Source: Solen grandis
Taxonomy: Eukaryota; Mollusca; Bivalvia; Adapedonta; Solenidae
Direction: 5' to 3'
DNA: 64,000 bases
Assembly: GCA_021229015.1 (NCBI GenBank)
Contig: CM037777.1
Coordinates: 67,012,411 to 67,076,410 of the forward strand
A program made the position numbers and the translations under genes. Below the pieces are notes generated by a model. That model ran no database searches and was not told where the DNA came from. It saw only the letters and a list, made by a program, of their open reading frames with translations. Of the stretch, positions 49,495 through 63,068 are shown in pieces (within the stretch, counting starts at the first letter, position 1; every line of letters begins with the position of its first letter).

Positions 49495-49696
49495 GGAAAA
49501 AGAAACGCAGTGTAACTAGAATCTGTTGTAGCCAAACTCAAGTTTTTTACCTCCTAACCTTGCAATAAACCTCATATGAAGGACCCATCTCATTCTAAAG
49601 CATTTCTTTAGTTTGGTAAAAAAAAATTATCAAAATGATTTAAACTGTAAAACTGTCACAAATGTTTACCCTGCGTTTCTTTTTCCTTTCAGTATA
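49495..49696. mobile_element. 202-bp MITE with TA(TA) flanks, Tc1/mariner-like
   Basis: TATACTCAAAGGAAAAAGAA at the left is inversely matched by TTCTTTTTCCTTTCAGTATA at the right. The repeat continues as ACGCAG/CTGCGT, giving arms of ~26 bp with one mismatch. TA or TATA at both borders fits a TA target duplication. No coding capacity. Confidence 0.75.
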
Positions 49697-50933
49697 TTTA
49701 CGAAAGTGACAATTCTATTACATGTATTTATAGTCAATACATAAAGCATTTAACATCTTCATGATGATGTTTCACAATATTTAACAATAAAAATTAAAAA
49801 AGAATATTGTTTAAAATATAACCATACCTGTTTCAGATGTTAATTAAAATCCTTAGGATTTAATAAGTTTCATATGTTCTCTGTAAATATACACGCCCCT
49901 GAAACCAGTCATGGCTAAGCTTGGTTGTTCTCTTAACATAGCCATGATCTGTCCACCTTCCTATGGAGACCACACTGAAACCATTGTGTTTCATAAGTGA
50001 TAGCCATACAAATCGTCCCTTCTACGCAGTATGAAACCAATATCATCAGGGCGAAGGAAAACTGATAATTAAAACTTTAGTCTGGGTTTACTTCAGGACG
50101 TTATTTCGTTTCTGTGGTCATCGTGATACAATATGCACAATAAGCTAGTATAATAAACAAGATATAACCATGGTCAGTGTGAAGGTGTCACAGGAATGAC
50201 CCGAAAATAAACTGAGCCAAAACTGATTTAGACTAAGAGGTTTATATATGCTATGAAAGGCATAAGCGAAGATTTCAGCGCTTAACTATATTTGCAAAAC
50301 ATAACATGGCGAATCTAGCATTAAACTTGTTTGAATAACTATTGTAGACATCCAATTTGTGTGTTTATAATCATTCGTAAAAAGAAAAAGTGGTTATTGT
50401 GAAAAAAAAGCAAAAGAAATCTAAATCTGATTCTATTGCAATAGATGAATGTGTCCCTGTCAATATAGTTTAGCCTACAATAGTGTACAGTTCACTGATA
50501 CAGGCTGGGGCTGAGTGAAACTGACATACGCCAGCCTTGGCGGCACATGCGTGTCCACATATATGTCTACCATGTTAGTTCAATCAAATTCATGGACATG
50601 GGGACTATAAATCTATTTTCTGTTATGACTGGTTTGATAACAGATCATAAACCACGGTGCAAACAGTTTCATGATACAAGGAAAATATGCATATAAGAGA
50701 GCGGTTAATTCCAGGTATGTTTTCAAACTAGTAAAATGTTTTATTACAAAAGATGCTTGAAACTCCACCTAATTAAAATAACTGAATTACAGAAATACGA
50801 TATATGTTAAGTATTAAACTCACGAAATATTTCAAATTTCAATGGTAGTTCAAAAAGCCTTTACTGTTATAGTACAAACATGATTTTGTTACACAGTTTG
50901 TGTTTCGAGATGTGTGGATTTTTTCGGCATATA

Positions 50934-50956
50934 TGTGTGTGTGTGTGTGTGTGTGT
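50934..50956. repeat. (TG)n microsatellite
   Basis: About 11 TG units after ATATA. Confidence 0.9.
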
Positions 50957-53219
50957 TCATAGAAAGACATTAATGTTGAAACCACTGGGAACAATCAATA
51001 GTCATCTGACAAAGGGGCGTTCCTATCAACGAAAGAATTCATTGTGACTTTGGGGTCATGATTCGAGACTGAAGTCAATCAAGGCCAAAATTTATATCCT
51101 CAATACCTTATTAAAATTGAATATACCCTGACAATGGATAATATCATGACTGCAAATATTAAAATTTAACATTATGTACATCACTTATATTTTGTTTGCT
51201 CTATTACGACTTCAAATATACATTTACATTTTTAAATTAAAAAAAGAAGAAGGAAGATAAAAGGAAAAAAAACGAACAAAGATCATATTATCACAGATTG
51301 TTTGAGAACATTGTTCATAGTAATAAGTACAACATCCAGGGGCCCTAAAATTATCTTCAATATGTTCCGGACGTGACAATAACAACTTATCAGTAACAAT
51401 TTTAAACAGCTTCGGCTGCATCAAACATATCATAATTATGCTTATCCTAACAGCACAGTTTCTTAAGCAAATTTATGGGCGCGTATGATTATTTTGTTTA
51501 AAATTATCCTAATAACTTAAAAAACGTTCATTTGTGTCTTTCTTAATAACTGTTGATAAGAACTGATCAATCATGATTCACTTCAAAACGCCTTGAAGCT
51601 TAAGTTTCGTATTTAAAAAGGAGACAATTTAATAAATTTATAAGTTCTTGTGAAATTCTCAAGTCAATGTACACAGCTTAATTTTACTCTTTTTTTCAGT
51701 TGCGATAATGTCAGTTTGTAATGGGAGAGTGATATAAACAGAAACCACGACATAAATGTACCCTTAGTAGTACAATCGATATATTTGTATTCATATTCAT
51801 ATCTGAAATACATTACAATTAATCTTTATATTACTGTCATTTGACATTATACCATGTACATATTATAATTTCGTCAGATTGTTTTGGATGGTAGAAAAGT
51901 ATATGTATGTAACGTGACTCAACATGATAGCTATGCCGATGACGTCGACGCCATTAAAGACTGGTTTTGAACAACAATTTTTCCTTTACATGTGATGTCA
52001 TTTCCTTGATGATCACTTGCACATCGCCCATTATACCACATGTACAACATAACATACTTGAAAAAAAAGAGTATATATTTACTAAAGCAGTTATATGTAG
52101 CACATCTTATGAAGAGTGTCCTTTTACACGAAAATAATTTACATGTGTACGTTGTTTACCTTTATTTCTATGTCACTGATGGTCTTTCCCTTCTCGTTTG
52201 CGGTATCGGACAATGGTCTATATCTTGATGTACAAGAAGTAACTCTATATTTTACAATATAGTACATATTACCTTACTGTTGATTTTATCAATCCATATT
52301 CGAGTCCGATGGTATGTTTTGAATTAGAATATAAAACTTTTCTCTCCTCCAAACATGAAGATATATAGCATACCTTTGGTTTGTACCTCTACTGCCGCGT
52401 GTACTGTGTATTTCCTTCTTTCTTTTTTTCAAATGATTTCGACTTAATATTTATATGATAATCATTGGTATTTCAAGCATTATAGAAGTGTATATAATTT
52501 GGACTCAAAAAAATATATTCAAGTCAGACTTTCACGGAAATTTTCCTTTTCTTCATAATGTTCCTCTTTATAATTTAACAAATTCTAACATTTGTTCTTG
52601 AGCATTCCAACGTTTTTACCGTGTGCCAAAGGAAATTACGGAATTGTTCTTAGTTTATTTCACCTATATACATCATTAACGACGTTAAAACTAACACCGT
52701 TGGTAAATTTCTTCACGAAATAAAGTGCAATTACATGTTCGGTATTAACTACTGCTAAGCACTTAGCAACGTTTCTTTAATCTTGGATAAATTGCACCTT
52801 ACGTATATTTGATATGGGAAAACAAGCATGCTAGTTGGTGCAAATACGCTCAACATGAGGATCTTGCTACTATCGATTTAGTAAAACGAAGAAAAACAAG
52901 GACCTCATTGATCAAGTGCAATTTGATTCTGAACATGTTTTCAAAGGAACAAAATTTTCATGTTATGTATATATCCCAAACATATATTTTGCATTATTTA
53001 ACATTTGCTGTGAACACTGGGGTATAAAAGAGCTTCAAAGAGGTTCGCCGATTATTTATTTTATACAGGCACACAAGGAAGATTTGTATTAAATATTAGA
53101 TATTTCAGGAAATCCCCAGAGGAAACCTATTTTATATCCAAATATAAAAGTAATTAAATAACAATGGTCAGTTGCAATAAACGTGTGCATCTATTTCTCC
53201 CGATGTTTGAATAGTATTT

Positions 53220-53680
53220 AAAAGAAAATGAAAATGTTAACGTAATAATACATATAATACATTAAAACTTTTAAGTAAAATTGTTATATAATCAAATGGA
53301 AGAAACTGAGTCCTTACACTGCATATCAATGCAACCATAAACACCGATATATGCGCCTTGGTATCTACAAAAAGTTTAAAAGTAAATGGAAATGTTGAGC
53401 ATAATAATACACACGCCATTGGGTCATATCAACTTGTAAGTTAGATTGTTATAGAATGAAACAGAAACTACGTTCTGAAACTGCATTATCAAAACAACAC
53501 AGACACTATAACATACACTCTGGTATAAAGTTTCTATAAAATCTTCACATACCTCTTGACCTTACATGCACAAAATGCTTAAAAAATGGTTTTCAACTAA
53601 TTCACAAGTAAATGTTCAGCAATAAGACGGGAAATCTACAAATATACCACGTATGTATATTTCAAGCGTCATAAAAAAAA
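53220..53680. repeat. Degenerate tandem repeat, unit ~160 bp
   Basis: Phrases of the type AAATG(AA/GA)AATGTT-A-C-TAATAATACA, GATTGTTATA-AATGAAA and GAAAC-ACACTGCAT recur near 53225 and 53385, with a partial third unit near 53605. Divergence is high. Confidence 0.35.
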
Positions 53681-55599
53681 ATACAATTTCCAAATACATT
53701 AGCATCGAGATGATATATATATATGTGGGTATTTACTTTTTCTTCAAAATTTATCGAGCTTAAAATATTTAAAATAAATCGCTTGAATATATCAGACAAA
53801 ATGTATTTTTTCCTTTTTTATCTTTTACTTGAAAAAAAAATGACTGAGTTCAATGATGCGGTTCTAATTTACATATTTTTCTCACTATTTAATGTACATG
53901 TATTTAGACGGTTACACGTGTTTTATTTAATTCCATCTGGGTGTTTTGAAATACGTGAAGCAATAGTTTTAGTAAGGCTTAATTTAATTCTACAGGCCCA
54001 GAAATATTACATTTTTCAATGTCCCTTTCCTCTGAGTTTGAATCTCCATAGAAATTCTGTTTAATCTTCTTCTTTTTTCCAATTCCACATGAAAAAAAAA
54101 CATAACCGAGACAGTAGGGACAGTATCCATATAGATTTTTTGAAACTCATTTTTTCTATTGGTCAGTCTTTTTCCATTTATTCTCTGGCCCCTTGGTGTC
54201 TTGTTAGAAATAGTTTTCATCATGAATGGCTCCAAAATGTGGATCATTTAGTCTTAATTCTGTGTTAATGTTTTGAATACTTAATGCAAATGGCAATGTC
54301 GGGCGGTAAACCCGCATCGAATATCCTGCACACACGCACAAACATTCTCGATCATAGGAAAAGTTCAGGCATGCCCAGGCATTTTTTGTTAACCTCATCA
54401 ATATTTTAATTTTCATCATTAACCGAGAGGAAGAAATGAAGGCCATCGATTTCATACACGACATACATGTTTTCTAATATCTCAGCTTATGCAGGTATCT
54501 CCTTTACACACCGCACTGTGTAAAACTATTTTTGTAAATACCGGTCATGAACTTTGCTGTGAGGAGTTTTAACCGGAATGATAGAGTTTCATTATTCATA
54601 AATGTCAGAGTAACTTGATAAATTTTTACTCTTACTTCAATTCATATCTTGAATAATTTCTTTATTTTGGCATGTGAGTAAACACTCTCGAATTCGTCCT
54701 TCTAAATTATCTGGAACACTCTTGATCACTCTTAAAACAGCATTTCACTGGGTTATTTTATAGAAGTAATATGTTTTTGTGCACAAAACATTCTACGTAT
54801 CCAACATTTATATGCCAATGTAAAATTGTAAGTTGGTATTTGAACACTAATACCCAACCGCAAAAATACTATTATCAAAAAGTTTACTACACAAAATTCA
54901 CAAATTGTTTTCATTTTACAAAATTTATCATCAGTACCGGTAACAACATTTTCTTCATATATAGAAATTTAAGAATTGTTTTATTTCCTTTCCTTGGTCT
55001 GACCGGGAATCCGATTCTGGACCAAACTTGGTATTCAGTGACAAACTATTTATTTGAATCTTGCATTAAAAAAACAACTTCGGTACCCATGAAAACACGT
55101 TTAATTTCAAACAAAAAGGTCGACCAATTCCACGTGTGGCACTTTCATTACACCAAACGAAAAGTTCCGGCGACAGCGACTTTAACAGGATACAAAGAAT
55201 AATATCATGGAAAATATCAAAATAATGATCGCCATTTTCGAATGGCAAAATCAACTCACTTAAAGCGAAACTCGTGGAATATACAAATGATAATTGAAAT
55301 GAATTGAGCATGTCTTTTATCTAAAATAAATATCAAATAAAATAATAAAATAAATAGTTAAAACAATAATTATATTGATTGTTGTATTTTGTTGTTGTTT
55401 TTCCGCTCATTGTCGCATTTTTCGGTCAATTCTATTCATGTATCTACATTGAGTATTTCTATTCATTATCAATATTATAATCATAATAAAATTAATAACC
55501 ATTTTAATTTATTAACATTAATCACAGAAACTATCCATCTGTAAATTAATATATTATACAAAAGTCTTTTTCTTTCTTCTTTTTTTCGGAATATTTATT

Positions 55600-55665
55600 T
55601 AACTGGGTTTTTTTTTGTTGTTTTTTTTTTGGTTTTTTTTTGTTTTGTTTTGTTTTGTTTTATTT
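55600..55665. repeat. T/G low-complexity tract
   Basis: Poly-T runs and repeated TTTTG units. Confidence 0.85.
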
Positions 55666-56040
55666 CGAACGTTTAGGTTTTTTTAACCATTTACGCTGAT
55701 GTAAAAAAAAAAGAATTGTGAATATTTAGCAGTAATTTTCCCTATATCACAAGATTTACGTCATACATACCGTAGGAATGAGTAACTGTTTACGATGTTC
55801 TCCGTACGTCCCAAATCTTATATCCAAATTCACCTTATTTTAAACCAATTTCTGATTACTGACACGCTTTTATTTCAAACAATGCCACTTTAAACAGACA
55901 TATTACCCAGGCTTAACAGCTGTCAAAGCCACATTACAAAACGTTTCCTTAAAAATTAATTAATGAACACGGAAAATAATTTATATCACACCATCACATT
56001 CAAGTATATAAATCCGATAATGTGCAGGCTACCTGACATT

Positions 56041-57335
56041 CATCTATATAAGACATTGTAAAGCAGCCTTTACACAACTATCAAAATCCAAGAAAAGGAA
56101 TGAAACAACCGCGAACAAAATCGGTAAGTGTATGTGTATATGTACAGTCCGCAGCGTTATATGCTGTTGTGAGAGACACACACTGTTTTATCATGGACCT
56201 TGCCTAGTCGTTCGGCAATACACACACATGAGTTATTGTTATTACAATACTGTCTATCAGAACGAGAGAGTGCGCCATTTTGATTGGCTATTGCTTTAAA
56301 CCCCCGAGGACATATTTATCTCGTGCAGTTTCTAGAACCCCCAAGTAAACAAAATGAAAATGGTAATTGCGGGAGGGAGTGGAAGGACCACGCAGCGGAG
56401 CGAGCGAGGTAAAACTCAACAGAATGTACTGGTGATTATAGGATTGAATTGAATTACAGGACTAGATTGAATATGCTCCGGTTTAATTATTTTCTATCTG
56501 AAATATTCTGAGCTGGTTTTTGAAGAAGATGGTAACACGCTGATGTTCGGGCTCGGGGATCTAGAAACGTGCTTTATTTAGGTGTTATCGGGCGCTATCG
56601 GAGTCTTAGGCAATTTCACGATATTGCAATCCTGCCAGCTCGTTCGCTCGGCATCTCGATATTAGGAACTACAAAAAATGAGCACATAACTTTTTGGTGG
56701 CTAGATACATCATGCAATTCATGAAAGACAGCCACGATGGTGCAGAATGCAAGTGTTGTTTGGATTTAGCTGTAACATTCATGTAGCTGGCATAAAGTTG
56801 TAACAAACGGGTTGTGTCCAATGCAATGTGATCACCATCCATCAAGTTGTGACGTAGCTTATTCGGACTGGAGCAAAGCACTTTTGGATCATTTACTTGA
56901 TGCTCACGGTCATCAATTTATGCGAAAGTTTCGTAGTGTGTGTATTCAAGGGGTAGTCACATTGCTGAATTATGTAGAAATAAACGCATGAAATCAACAC
57001 TATCGTTTTTCCAGCTCTATTGTAGACAGGATGTGAGCATTTGAAATGTATAGGAAATTCTCCGTTGCCTAGAGATGAAAGAAAGAGTAATTGCCTTTTT
57101 TATCATTTAATCAATCTCTATGGAATCAAGGCTGTTGATAATGTATGCGGTCACAATGTGGATCGATGATATATTGTGCTAATTTCCATGTGAAACGAAG
57201 CGACCTATATCTGTACGGAACATAACGACTGGGTAGATCGAGTTATTATTTTCGTACACTTGTTTTCCACTCTATCGATTTTCTGTCATAGTCGTGTAAG
57301 TAGGGGTCGTCTCAAACTGGTTTGAAGGTAAGTAT
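56041..57335 (+). promoter_or_regulatory. Candidate promoter and 5' exon(s) of a plus-strand gene
   Basis: TATATAAG at 56045-56052 is followed ~50 nt later by an ATG (56100) and eight codons (MKQPRTKS) to a consensus donor GTAAGT at 56124. Farther on there is an inverted CCAAT box (GATTGGC, ~56281) in a GCGCCATTTTG context, then a GAGCGAG|GTAAAA donor-like site at ~56411. A near-ideal donor TTTGAAG|GTAAGTATG has its GT at 57328. No matching downstream exon is visible in the remaining 6.7 kb, so the gene, if real, has long introns and lies mostly beyond the window. Confidence 0.3.
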
Positions 57336-58905
57336 GTTTTCATCGAGAAATATAACGAGTTAGGATTGGTGAAGTTGATCATTGAACATTGTGACAAATA
57401 TAATCAACATGTTGACACTTAACATATATATTTTCAAGTAATGATTTTTTTTATTTGTTTTGTTGATTAATTACTTACGATTTCAGAAATAAAATAAATA
57501 AAGAAAAGAACCGTTTGGTTATGAATTTGTTTTCCCGATTTGTAAGAAACGTAGAAACGTACACAAATGTTTGTTATCTGACAGGAAGGTTTAAAATGAA
57601 CTGTCAAAGAATATTTTATTAAAATAAATTACTGTATTCATTGCAGTATACTCTATTGTAAATGGAGAAATCCCACATAATATAATAAAAGGGCTCGGAA
57701 AACAAAACATACATATGGTAAAGACCAAAACAAGTAAACATCAGCAGATCTGGGGAAAACACAATAAGACCATTATTTTTGTCATATGTTAGCCGGCATT
57801 CTGTATAAAGTAAACGCTGGTTTGTTTTATACAAGAGGCTGTGCGTCAATTGCGTTTCACTCTTTATGGTTTGAACAAGTAATATACTTGACCTTTTTTA
57901 CAAATTCTTTCTATTCAGTTAATGAGAATTTTGCCGTTTGCAATCAATTAAGATTTTCGTGACCCGAAAATAATTCATGTAGGAAACTTATTTGTTTTAC
58001 TACGTAAAACATATTTAACTAAATAAATATATCCGAAATATTAAAAGTAGAAGTGGGTACTTATAATTATTTTAATAAAACACATTGACATATTTTTAAT
58101 AAGTATTATATAGATGGTTTGCAAATATTTAATGTCAAACGAATAGAACAAAGATCTATACATACATTAATGGATCTTTGATTAAAACAAAACAAGGGGG
58201 GGGGGGCTTTAAACTTTTTCAAACTGTGTAATGTCCACGTGTTTTAGTAAGTAAATGTTATATTAAGTGATATATTTTATACAATATACTTAATGACGGA
58301 AATAAACATAAAACACCGGGCCCCATTTGCCTGTAAGTCACTGTTGAGACATATATATTCATACGTTATCAATTAGCAACATATGAAAGATACTCGAAAG
58401 ATGAACAGTATTTCTTGTAAGAATAAGGCGGTATATATGAAAAATTGTATTCAAAATGGTCTTAATAATGATATTATCTATAATCTTTCCTGAAGATTCT
58501 AGTTTTTTTTAAAAAAAAAAAATTTTATGTAAATAAACATAAATAAATATACATACTATAAAGATAAAGAATGAATATAAAAAAAATGTCGTAATTCCGT
58601 GTTGCTCGCAAAATGTAGCTATTATATTACAATAATGTAAAATGAAATAAAAGAAAATATTACCAAGTCTTATTCTGTTTAACATATATTTTTGAATTTA
58701 AGTAAGTAAGGATTTATTTTGTTACGCAATGAAGCAATTAATGATAATACATGTATTTTGGAAATGCGTCTCAAGAAGTACAGAAATAACGTCATTCTGA
58801 TAAATATAACGAAATAACAGAAGCTGTAGAATGAATGGATTAATTTAAAAATTACATAGATACTTGTATTTTAATGAACATTAATAAAGTCTATATACAT
58901 ATGTA

Positions 58906-58911
<6 letters not shown>

Positions 58912-58941
<30 letters not shown>
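58912..58941. repeat. (TTA)n microsatellite
   Basis: Ten TTA units. Confidence 0.95.
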
Positions 58942-58945
<4 letters not shown>

Positions 58946-60620
58946 TTATTAAAACTTACGAGTAAATATATGCGAATATTGATAACAGCACTCATATTTA
59001 AATAAGTATCAACTTTTGTTTTTTCGATTGAAGGTATTCTAAGAACCCGTAAAACTCTTATATCACATCGTTTGTTCTTGAACATCCAGGATACCACTGT
59101 AACGAGGTGAAAACGCATAACAACGAAATTGGTGTAATAATAAAGTCTCCAGAATGTATTTTTCCTGTAAGAGGGTTCTTAGCCGCAAGATTGAAAGAAG
59201 AAAGGTTTCGTCAGTACAAAATATATTTGATTCCATATTTTAACGTTAAAACACACAACTAGACTGGGATTTGAACTGTGGATGTATTTCTAGCATCTCG
59301 TGGTAATTTTTCTTAAATATACTTTAAATAAATCCGAAATCCCCTTTTCATTTATATTAGCTGGCGTTAATGGTGGTTTTGAGAGGTATACTTTTTATTA
59401 ATTGATTCAACCTACAACTGATAGGGGGAGATTATAATTGTATGCAGATCTTACAATTATTTTTCACTTCCAAATTCATTATTATTATTTCGCACGTGTT
59501 TAATGGCCCACACCAATCTCGAAGCCACCATTTAAAATATTATTGGTAGTTCTGATTTTTGTTTGTTTTTTGCTTTTTTGGAAATATTGTACATTTTATG
59601 TTTTAATTGATTTAAAACAGCGGTGAGCAGCATCAATAAATGAAAATCCATTGACTTATGCTACATATTATAAAATATTCAATGTTTCTTACTTATTCCT
59701 TTGAACACAATTTTTCTTAATCTACAGCACAGATGTGCAAACAAGGGTGAAAAACAGACATAGCTTGACGCGCACACAGGCACATAAAAAGTGTTCACTG
59801 TACAAAAACAAAGTGAAGATAATCGTTGTATATACTTCGTCTTCAGACACTTCCAGGCACTGAAAACTCGTGCTGCCAACATACTTCTGCTGTCTTCGTA
59901 TTAATTGGGTGGTAGACATGTTAAAGCAATCTAATTATACGATGTGCTGTTCTGCAAGTGAAGTCGTACTATGCTCAGATATAGCCATCTGTACCACCCA
60001 TTGGCAGCCACTGGATGCAACAACGGCCAGGCACTGACCAGGCAAAAAAAAAAAAAGATTATTCTTTTATGCATGTAGAGAAAGATCTGCCCATGCGTCA
60101 TTCGCAGATTAATGATTATGTTTTGTTGCTTTCTTTATTAGTTCAGCAATTTAACTAAACTGCATCTTTAAAGCAGAAAAAGATAACAATGAGGTTTTCT
60201 TTCGAGCTGTGGAAAATAAATATGTACTCAGGAAAAGTAACAGGCGGTCACCTAATAGATTGACCGGGTATGACTCGTGTTCAGGGTATACCAGATTAGT
60301 ATTTGACTGGACACGCACTGTGTACGTACAAGATAATACATTATAATAAAAAAAAAGTTCAACGTTTGAATGTTAGTACAAAGGGAACATCAATGAATGT
60401 TGCCAGCAGTGGTCAAGAAGGTATTTTATTTATTATTTTAATCATTGCCATCTTGAATGTTTGCATGCAATTTTGTGTATCAAAATTTCTTATATCAGTC
60501 ACACATGGCTTTGAAATATTTTTAATTATTACCTTATGAATTATAGCAATAAGCAATTTATCTTTCTTAATGATTATAAAAAGAAATACGTATTTTTCCG
60601 GGTTTTTGTTGTTTTGTTTT

Positions 60621-60643
60621 TTGTTGTTGTTGTTGTTGTTGTT
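60621..60643. repeat. (TTG)n microsatellite
   Basis: About seven TTG units in a T/G-rich context. Confidence 0.9.
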
Positions 60644-63047
60644 TGTTTTTTATTATCTTATGATTATTCGGGAAGATGCTTTTTACAATAAGACCACTTA
60701 GGTTTTACTGAAAGTTACTTTGTTCTTTAAATTTACTTGGCATTTCAGCTGATTTAGTAATTAGTAAATACTGTTCAATACTGGAATTACTTTATAGTGA
60801 AACACTTGAAAATTGCTTTTTGGCAACATATATTTATAGGCTATATGTACAATGTATAAGTAAATCTTCATAAAACTTCAATCGCTATCACGTTCTCTCT
60901 TTGCACGTGTCCTTGCTTTTAGTTGTTATTATTAGAAGATCATTCACATCAGCGCTGTTTTTCCACTGTCAGATGAAAATCAATAAATCTTGACATCTAA
61001 GACATTTTAAGTGCGCAACGTGCAGTTTTGAAAATTGCGTTTTCGTTTTTATTGATCTTCAAATTCTTAAATAAGTGACTTTTAGAGTTGAAGCCATCAA
61101 ATATATTAAAAGTATATGCTGCATTTTGTTATAAAAAATTGATTGTTTGTTTACAAAAGTTGCAAATATTTATTTAAATCGTGTAAATGGAGTAGTGCAA
61201 TTAATTACTTTTATCTTTACCAGGAATACTGAAAATTTTAATCATGATTATACTGATGATGAAGTAGGTGATGTAGATGAGTGTGAGAGGCAGAATTACG
61301 ACAGGGTTAGAAATAAATCGTCGACAACTCCTCGGTTAAAATAAGGGCTCACGTAGCATATATACATGGAGAGGGTATATTTATATAAGAGGATAAAAGT
61401 GGGCGGATTATGCATGCTGACTAGTTCCACATGACGAAACTAACCCCCTACCCGCAGCAAGACAAACCGCAATATGCAGACTCAGTCATAACCGTTTGGC
61501 ACGTATGTCAGCATGAAGCCGAAGGCAGAAGGAAATGAAAAGCAAATAATCGAGATACAGTTGAAACCCTTCTGCACGAGGAGACCGCCGGAACCGGTAT
61601 TTTGCCATTCGGATTCCCGTTTTAATCACTTCATGGGGTCAAGGTCAGAAAAAGGCTCCTATTTCACATTTTAACGGTGCAATCATAAAAACCACGCAAG
61701 CGTTATATGAGATTTTTAATAACATGTAAATTATGTCTCTTTTGTTTCGATCAATCATTGTTTGAACTTGACTGGTGCGTTTTCAGTTTATGTCATTTGG
61801 GACCCGTAAAATTCTCGTGGACAACTACTCCAAGAACAAATCGACAATTGCTTAAGTGATGTTATGAGAACAGCCCCTTTTCTGAAATCTTGATTTAATT
61901 AATCTTAAGTGAATATTTTAACTGTAACTTTCTGCAACTGGGTGGCGCTTCTTCTGCTTAAATCTAGAATTCCCGCAAAATGTTGCCCCACCTGAAGTCA
62001 CTGGATAGTTGTATCAAAATGCGACAAATTGGAGGGAAAAAATGATTTATTATAAAATGTTTATGTCTGAATTTCAAATAACTACATTAAACATAAAGCT
62101 TCATGTTTACGGCTGCCTTTCGTCATAAGCGTTGATGTTCGTTATTTCATTAATTTCATGCATTTTCTTATAATTCAAATCTGATATAAACATCCATTCA
62201 CGTTTAAAGAATGCGGCATTTTAATTACATTTAATCAAAATAACACGGGTGCTTCATAGGGCATTCAGTTTCTAAATGGTTCATAAATGTGTTGACACTA
62301 AGAGAAAAACAATCCCTATAACATCATTTGTGATATTTTTGTATATTTTTTTTTAATTTGCTTTAACTGTAAAATGTCATGATTGAAAATTCCGTGATAA
62401 ATAGGTTGCTTCTAAATGCTTAGATAAGAAATAACTATTTTTTGTATATAATTTATATATAGTTTTTCAAAAAGAAAAAAAAAGAAGAATAGTCAGAGTT
62501 TTTTTTATATAATTATGTTTTTCTTGTTATTTTTTGATGTTGTTGTTTTGTTGTTATTGTTGTTTTTCAGTGTTGTTAATTGCTTTAGTTTAGCAGGTGT
62601 GTAGTCATGAGTGTTGTGTGGAAAACAAAGTATTCGTGTTTTTTATATATACAATATGAAGTTTTAATAATCGATGTTGTTCCAAGAAAAAAAAACGGCT
62701 TTCTTTTTCGTTTGAACTTTGTATGATAAAGAAGATTTCATAATCGTATCGCTCTCAGCATTAAAACAATATACATCGCTTTCGAACAATGACAAAATTT
62801 ATGAAAGTAAATCATTTATTATCAAAAAATATCACTTTCTGTTCTCAATAAATTTCATGTAATGTTTTTTTTTTTTTTTCTTTTTTGACATCAACCCATT
62901 GCCATCTTGTCGCTGAAAAATAAAATAAAAACTTCCAAGAAGTTTAACTTGAATTATCGCCTATTTTTCAGGAGAGATATATTAAAGATTTACCTATCTA
63001 TATCTAATATTATCGATTCTGTTTTCATCTCCTTGGCCTACTGTCAG

Positions 63048-63068
63048 CCAATCATTCATATATAAAAG
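63048..63068 (+). promoter_or_regulatory. TATA-box-like site
   Basis: TATATAAAAG at 63059-63068 with CCAAT 11 bp upstream, followed by mixed-composition sequence (CTGCCGGCTG...). No transcript evidence; the match may be chance in AT-rich DNA. Confidence 0.15.

Larger units (their letters stand above)
49697..56040. other. Non-coding stretch, no gene seen
   Basis: AT-rich. Contains the (TG) tract at 50934-50956, a degenerate ~160-bp tandem at 53220-53680 and T/G-rich low complexity at 55600-55665. A 143-codon open frame at 54771-55202 has no recognisable domain. Confidence 0.4.

Noticed and set aside
54771..55202. 143-codon open frame, the longest in the right half
   Set aside because: Composition is that of background AT-rich DNA, with no domain, signal or splice context. 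A chance frame of this size is plausible in 27 kb read in six frames.
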